From Holdemanella hominis (lineage in GTDB: Bacteria; Bacillota_I; Bacilli_A; Erysipelotrichales; Erysipelotrichaceae), in assembly GCF_014306155.1 (NCBI RefSeq), contig NZ_JACRWH010000043.1, positions 1-18,170 of the forward strand: a stretch of 18,170 nucleotides of DNA, written 5' to 3'. Shown piece by piece: positions 14,109 to 18,170 of this stretch. Below the pieces are notes generated by a model, which made no database searches, had not been told where the DNA came from, and saw nothing but the letters and a program-made list of their open reading frames with translations. The position numbers and the translations under genes are program-made. Every line of letters starts with the position of its first letter. The stretch's first letter is position 1.

Positions 14109-14110
14109 AA
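14094..14110. promoter_or_regulatory. CcpA cre site in the gal promoter
   Basis: GAAAACGCTTACACTAA, identical over 17 bases to 9850-9866, overlaps the -10. It implies shared carbon catabolite repression of lac and gal operons. Confidence 0.7.
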
Positions 14111-14277
14111 AATCAAATGAGCAAATCTTAAATTTATAACCATATCTGCATAATATTGATGATGAGCCGTATATAAATAAATGAATAATTGATCATTATT
14201 TTTGTGGATAGTGTAGCAGGAAAAGGGATTTGGCTGTAATAAAAATGATTGATTTTGTTTATATGGAAGGAGAACAA

Positions 14278-15741
14278 ATGAACACAAAAATTAACCAGTT
14301 ATTAGAGTATGCTTTAAAGAATGGAATGATTGAGAAATACGATTATGATTATTCTGCAAATTTATTGATTGATCTATTTGGTATCCAGGAATTTAAAAGA
14401 GAAGAAGTAGAAGACTGTTCTGTCTATGAGATTTTAGATTTCATGTTAGATTATGCGGTTGAAAAAGGTATGATTCAGGATACTGTAACTGAAAAAGATT
14501 TATTAGATACTCGCATTATGAATTGTGTAATGCCTAGACCTAGTGAAGTTGTGCATACTTTTAAGAGTCTATATTCTATGAATCCTAAAGATGCAACAGA
14601 TTACTTCTATAAGTTGAGTATCGATTCAAACTATATCCGTAAATCAAGAATTGATAAGAATATCAGTTTTGCACATTTCTGTAAGTATGGAGATATTCAA
14701 ATTACGATCAACTTGTCAAAACCAGAGAAGGATCCAAAGGAAATCGCAAAGGCAAAAAATGCCGTAAGCACTTCGTATCCTGCATGTTTATTATGTAAGG
14801 AAAATGTCGGTTTTGCCGGAAACTTAAATCATCCAGCTAGACAAACACATCGGATTATTCCACTAGATTTAAATGGACATACATACAATTTACAATATTC
14901 ACCATATGTGTACTACAATGAGCACTGTATTGTATTTAATAGTGAACATACGCCAATGAAGATGGATCGTTCTACATTTGAGCATTTATTCGCATTTATT
15001 GATAAATTCCCACACTATATGATTGGAAGCAATGCAGATCTTCCTATCGTTGGTGGATCGATTTTAAGTCATGATCACTATCAAGGTGGAAGACACCATT
15101 TTCCAATGGAAGACGCAAAAGTTGTTAAGAGCTATACATATAAGGATGTACAAGTGGATATACTTTACTGGCCATTATCAACACTTCGATTAACATCAAA
15201 ATCGAAAGAAAACGTATTGGATCTAGCTACTAAAATTTTTGAAACATGGTGTACATACAGTGATGAAAGTTTAGATATTATTGCCAATGAATCTGGCGTT
15301 CGTCATAATACAGTAACGCCAATTGTAAGAAAGAAAGATGGCAAATATCAAATGGATGTAGTTTTACGAAATAATCGTACTACAGAAGAATATCCATTAG
15401 GTATCTTCCATCCTCACTCAGAACATCACCATATTAAAAAAGAAAATATTGGTTTGATTGAAGTGATGGGATTGGCTATTTTGCCAGCACGATTAAAAAC
15501 AGAGTTAGAACAAATTAAATTATGTTTATCTGGAAAAGCAGATTTTGATTCTTATCCAGAACTTGAAAAACACAAAGACTGGTATGAATACTTGAAGACA
15601 TATTCTTATTCAAATGTGGATGCATTCATGGAAATGGAAGTCACAAAGAAATTCGTATCTGTATTAGAGAATGCCGGCGTATATAAAATGGATGATGAAG
15701 GGATGGACGGCTTTAGCCGTTTTGTAAAGACATTATGGTAG
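14278..15741 (+). CDS. galT: Galactose-1-phosphate uridylyltransferase, class II
   Basis: A 487-residue enzyme of the Bacillota-type GalT family, which is longer than and distinct from E. coli GalT. Landmarks are ARQTHRIIPLDLNG (about 197-210) and the active-site stretch SHDHYQGGRHHF, where the HxHxQ pattern carries the His that becomes uridylylated; later HPHSEHHHIKKENIGLIEVMG. It exchanges UMP between UDP-glucose and galactose 1-phosphate. A longer frame opens at 14230, but AAGGAG (14267-14272) lies 5 nt ahead of ATG 14278 and the residues before it do not look like GalT. First gene of galT-galM-galK-galE; its end overlaps galM by 7 nt. Confidence 0.93.
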   Translation: MNTKINQLLEYALKNGMIEKYDYDYSANLLIDLFGIQEFKREEVEDCSVYEILDFMLDYAVEKGMIQDTVTEKDLLDTRIMNCVMPRPSEVVHTFKSLYSMNPKDATDYFYKLSIDSNYIRKSRIDKNISFAHFCKYGDIQITINLSKPEKDPKEIAKAKNAVSTSYPACLLCKENVGFAGNLNHPARQTHRIIPLDLNGHTYNLQYSPYVYYNEHCIVFNSEHTPMKMDRSTFEHLFAFIDKFPHYMIGSNADLPIVGGSILSHDHYQGGRHHFPMEDAKVVKSYTYKDVQVDILYWPLSTLRLTSKSKENVLDLATKIFETWCTYSDESLDIIANESGVRHNTVTPIVRKKDGKYQMDVVLRNNRTTEEYPLGIFHPHSEHHHIKKENIGLIEVMGLAILPARLKTELEQIKLCLSGKADFDSYPELEKHKDWYEYLKTYSYSNVDAFMEMEVTKKFVSVLENAGVYKMDDEGMDGFSRFVKTLW

Positions 15742-16748
15742 AGGTAAAAGAAAGATTAGAGAATGGAATTGATGTATTATCGATTTCAAATTCACATTTA
15801 ACTGTAGAAGTTACAAACTTTGGTTGTACTCTTTTAAAGATTGTAACGAAAGATAAGAATGATCAAGACTGTGATTGTATTTTAGGATTTGAACATGTTG
15901 AAGATTATCAAAAACGAGATGGAACCTATTTAAATGCCTTAGTTGGACGAGTATGCAATCGTATTGAAAAAGGTACATTCACAATGAATGGGACAGAATA
16001 TCATGTGCCTATTAATAATGGACCAAATTCACTACATGGAGGTATTGAGGGATTCTCTTATAAAGTATTTGATTATTCTTTAATTGAAGATGGCGTTAAA
16101 TTCCACTATGTATCAAAAGATGGAGAAGAAGGCTATCCTGGAACATTAGATTTCTATGCGATCTATTGGCTAGATGAATCGAGTTTACACATTCAATATA
16201 GTGGTGTTAGCGACAAAGATACGTTGATCAATATCACAAACCATGGCTATTTCAATTTAAATGGATATGCATCGAATATTGATGATCATACGTTACGAAT
16301 TTCAGCATCTAAATTTGGTTGTGTAGATCTAGATGGATTATATACAGGTCAATTAAGAGATGTTAAAGAGACTGCATTTGATTTTAATACAGAAAAAAGA
16401 ATTGGAGATTTTATTCATTCAGAGGACGAACAATTAATCATCGCAAGAGGTTATGATCATCCATATGTATTTGATACTAAAGAAAATCAAGTGTGTTTAT
16501 ACAGTTCACTAAGTGGTATTGAACTAAAAGTATCCACAACATATCCAACGGCACAAATCTATAGTGCGAACTACTTAGATGGACAGACAGATAAATATGG
16601 TAAGATTATGCATCCACAAGATGGATTGTGTATTGAAACAAGCTATATCGCCGATTCGATTCATAAAGAAGAGAATCCAAAAGTTTTATTAAAAGCAGGA
16701 CAAGTATTTGAAGAAGAAACAACATATACATTCGAGGTAAGAAAATGA
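15735..16748 (+). CDS. galM: Aldose 1-epimerase (galactose mutarotase)
   Basis: A 337-residue beta-sandwich epimerase. Motifs are GRVCNRIEKGTF (substrate-binding Arg/Asn), NSLHGG with the first His, NITNHGYFNLNG with the general-acid His, and GLCIETSYIADSIH, where the Glu corresponds to the family's general base. It interconverts beta- and alpha-galactose so that galactokinase can act. The enzyme acts on free, unphosphorylated sugar, so its presence after a PTS-lactose operon points to a source of free galactose in the cell. It overlaps galT by 7 nt and galK by 4 nt (ATGA), so it is translationally coupled on both sides. Confidence 0.92.
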   Translation: MVEVKERLENGIDVLSISNSHLTVEVTNFGCTLLKIVTKDKNDQDCDCILGFEHVEDYQKRDGTYLNALVGRVCNRIEKGTFTMNGTEYHVPINNGPNSLHGGIEGFSYKVFDYSLIEDGVKFHYVSKDGEEGYPGTLDFYAIYWLDESSLHIQYSGVSDKDTLINITNHGYFNLNGYASNIDDHTLRISASKFGCVDLDGLYTGQLRDVKETAFDFNTEKRIGDFIHSEDEQLIIARGYDHPYVFDTKENQVCLYSSLSGIELKVSTTYPTAQIYSANYLDGQTDKYGKIMHPQDGLCIETSYIADSIHKEENPKVLLKAGQVFEEETTYTFEVRK

Positions 16749-18025
16749 AAACAACAGAAATTAAAGAACAAGTAGTATCCGGTAAATATGATGCATTGAT
16801 TGAAGATCTATATGCAGATCCAAGTTTATTAGACTATCAAAAACAACGTTATGCTGCTGCATTAGATAAATACCAAACATTATTTGGAGATGATGAAGTG
16901 AGTATTTATAGTGCTGCTGGAAGAAGTGAGATTTCAGGAAATCATACAGACCACCAACACGGTTGTGTACTTGCAGGATCTATCAATTTAGATGCGATTG
17001 GAATTGTATCTAAACAAGATCATGTAATTAAAGTGATTTCTGATGACTTTGACATCAAACCAATTGATTTGAATGATTTAGACAAAAAAGAAGATGAACT
17101 AGGAACAAGTGAAGCCTTGATTCGTGGCGTAGTTTCTAAATTAAAAGAATTAGGCTATAACGTAGGTGGATTTAAAGCTTTCATTACGAGTGATGTATTA
17201 ATGGGGGCTGGACTATCAAGTTCTGCAGCATTTGAATCTATTATCGGTACAATTATTGATGGATTATACAATGATATGAAGATCGATATGGTAACGATCG
17301 CTAAAGTGGGTCAATATGCAGAAAATGTATATTTTGGAAAACCATGTGGATTGATGGATCAATGTGCATGTGCTGTTGGTGGACTTATTTCAATTGATTT
17401 TAAAGATACTTCAAACCCAATTGTAAATAGTGTGAATGTTGATTTCTCAAAATATGATCACAGTTTATGTATTGTAGATACAAAGGGAAGTCATGCCGAT
17501 TTAACAGATGCCTATGGTGCTGTACCACAAGAAATGAAAGAAGTTGCTCACTATTTTGGTAAGGAAGTTCTTCGTGAAGTGGATGAAGATGAGTTCTATG
17601 CAAATATCGCAAACTTAAGAACGACTTTAAATAATGATCGTGCAATCTTAAGAGCTATTCATTTCTTCAATGAAAATAATCGTGTAAATACATGTGTAGA
17701 AAAATTGAACAACGATGATTTTGAAGGTTTCAAGGCATTAATTCAAGAATCAGGAAATTCAAGCTACAAATTCCTACAAAACGTATATGCAGACTTTGAC
17801 TATAAGAACCAGGCTGTATCTTTAGGTTTAGCTATGTCTGAAATGATTTTAAAAGATCATGGCGTGTGTCGTGTTCATGGTGGAGGTTTTGCCGGAACGA
17901 TTCAAGCCTTTGTTGAAAATGGCTATGTAGAAACATATAAAGAAGAAATTGAAAAAGTATTTGGAAAGGGAAGCTGCCACATCTTAAAAGTAAGAAAACT
18001 AGGTGGCTGCAAGGTTATCGACTAA
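16745..18025 (+). CDS. galK: Galactokinase (divergent Bacillota-type GHMP kinase)
   Basis: A 426-residue GHMP-family kinase. Motif 1 is GRSEISGNHTDHQHG (about 59-73), motif 2 MGAGLSSSAAFE (153-164) and motif 3 VHGGGFAGTIQ near the C-terminus. GLMDQCACAVGG carries the catalytic-base Asp. In well-studied galactokinases motif 1 reads GEHTDY, whose Glu contacts galactose; here it is GNHTDH (Asn66), as in a longer Bacillota branch usually called galactokinase. It phosphorylates galactose at C1 using ATP. It overlaps galM by 4 nt and galE by one base. Placement among galT, galM and galE makes galactose the likely substrate. Confidence 0.88.
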   Translation: MKTTEIKEQVVSGKYDALIEDLYADPSLLDYQKQRYAAALDKYQTLFGDDEVSIYSAAGRSEISGNHTDHQHGCVLAGSINLDAIGIVSKQDHVIKVISDDFDIKPIDLNDLDKKEDELGTSEALIRGVVSKLKELGYNVGGFKAFITSDVLMGAGLSSSAAFESIIGTIIDGLYNDMKIDMVTIAKVGQYAENVYFGKPCGLMDQCACAVGGLISIDFKDTSNPIVNSVNVDFSKYDHSLCIVDTKGSHADLTDAYGAVPQEMKEVAHYFGKEVLREVDEDEFYANIANLRTTLNNDRAILRAIHFFNENNRVNTCVEKLNNDDFEGFKALIQESGNSSYKFLQNVYADFDYKNQAVSLGLAMSEMILKDHGVCRVHGGGFAGTIQAFVENGYVETYKEEIEKVFGKGSCHILKVRKLGGCKVID

Positions 18026-18170
18026 TGAATATCTTAGTAACAGGTGGAACCGGATATATTGGTAGTCATATTTGTGTTGAATTATTAGAGAGTGGTTATG
18101 ATGTTGTAGTAATTGATGATTTCTCGAATTCAAAACCAGATGTGTTGGAATCGATTTATAAAATTACAGG
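18025..18170 (+). CDS. galE: UDP-glucose 4-epimerase, N-terminal part (runs off the window)
   Basis: Forty-eight codons are visible. They begin MNILVTGGTGYIGSH, with the Rossmann GGTGYIGSH NAD-binding turn, and continue to VVVIDDFSNS, where the Asp of the DDFSNS motif binds the NAD ribose. This is the standard start of GalE, which converts UDP-galactose to UDP-glucose and closes the Leloir cycle. Its ATG overlaps the galK stop (TAATG), so it is the fourth gene of the operon. The 3' part lies beyond the window. Confidence 0.92.
   Translation, partial: MNILVTGGTGYIGSHICVELLESGYDVVVIDDFSNSKPDVLESIYKIT

Noticed and set aside
14184..14203. AT-only hairpin AATAAT-TGATC-ATTATT followed by TTT in the galT leader
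   Set aside because: With only A-T pairs it would be too weak to be a convincing terminator or attenuator, and such matches are expected by chance in DNA this AT-rich.
14230..14277. N-terminal extension of galT from an upstream ATG
   Set aside because: The 16 extra codons do not resemble GalT, there is no good ribosome site before 14230, and AAGGAG is correctly placed for ATG 14278.
1..18170. CRISPR array, tRNA, rRNA, prophage or conjugative genes
   Set aside because: No regularly spaced repeats, no tRNA cloverleaf and no conserved rRNA sequence were noticed, and no phage or transfer protein is encoded. This was by reading only, without a search tool.

Overview
The window is low-GC, A/T-rich DNA with strong GGAGG-type ribosome sites, TTGACA/TATAAT promoters, CcpA-type cre sites and U-tailed hairpin terminators. 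It reads as a Bacillota (Firmicutes) chromosome. The gene set (FeoA-FeoA-FeoB with a Cys-rich protein, DUF6110 next to a P-type ATPase, PTS-Lac plus Leloir genes) would suit a gut member of the Erysipelotrichia or a relative, but the taxon is inference.

Region 1 (1-390) is the 3' end of an IS200/IS605-type TnpB-related gene followed by about 220 nt of unusually foldable non-coding sequence, read here as a possible omega-RNA/right-end region. Region 2 (397-6320) is a metal-ion island. It holds a short promoter-to-terminator unit with no convincing ORF (candidate small RNA), a DUF6110 gene, a P1B-like ATPase broken by three frameshifts, a divergent membrane-anchored HMA-domain protein, and the ferrous-iron operon feoA-feoA-feoB plus a Cys-rich membrane peptide. 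Three promoters here carry a TTAG-N6-CTAA box just past the -10, which looks like a DtxR-type operator core, so they are probably one metal regulon. Region 3 (6298-8927) is an M29 aminopeptidase and an acidic DUF2812-like membrane protein.

Region 4 (8926-18170) is a lactose/galactose locus. A DeoR-family repressor (lacR-like) is divergent from lacF (IIA), lacE (IICB), lacG (6-phospho-beta-galactosidase) and a HAD-family gene. A terminator follows, then a second promoter nearly identical to the lac promoter drives galT-galM-galK-galE (galE runs off the end). LacG yields glucose and galactose 6-phosphate, which classically enters the tagatose 6-phosphate pathway (LacABCD). No LacABCD is present here; the Leloir pathway, which needs free galactose, sits under the same operators instead. 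The most interesting idea in the window is that the HAD protein (motif I DFNGT, with Asn in place of the usual second Asp) dephosphorylates galactose 6-phosphate, so that the PTS-lactose route drains into the Leloir pathway. This is inference from gene order and shared regulation; the sequence does not prove it.

No tRNA, rRNA or CRISPR array was seen.
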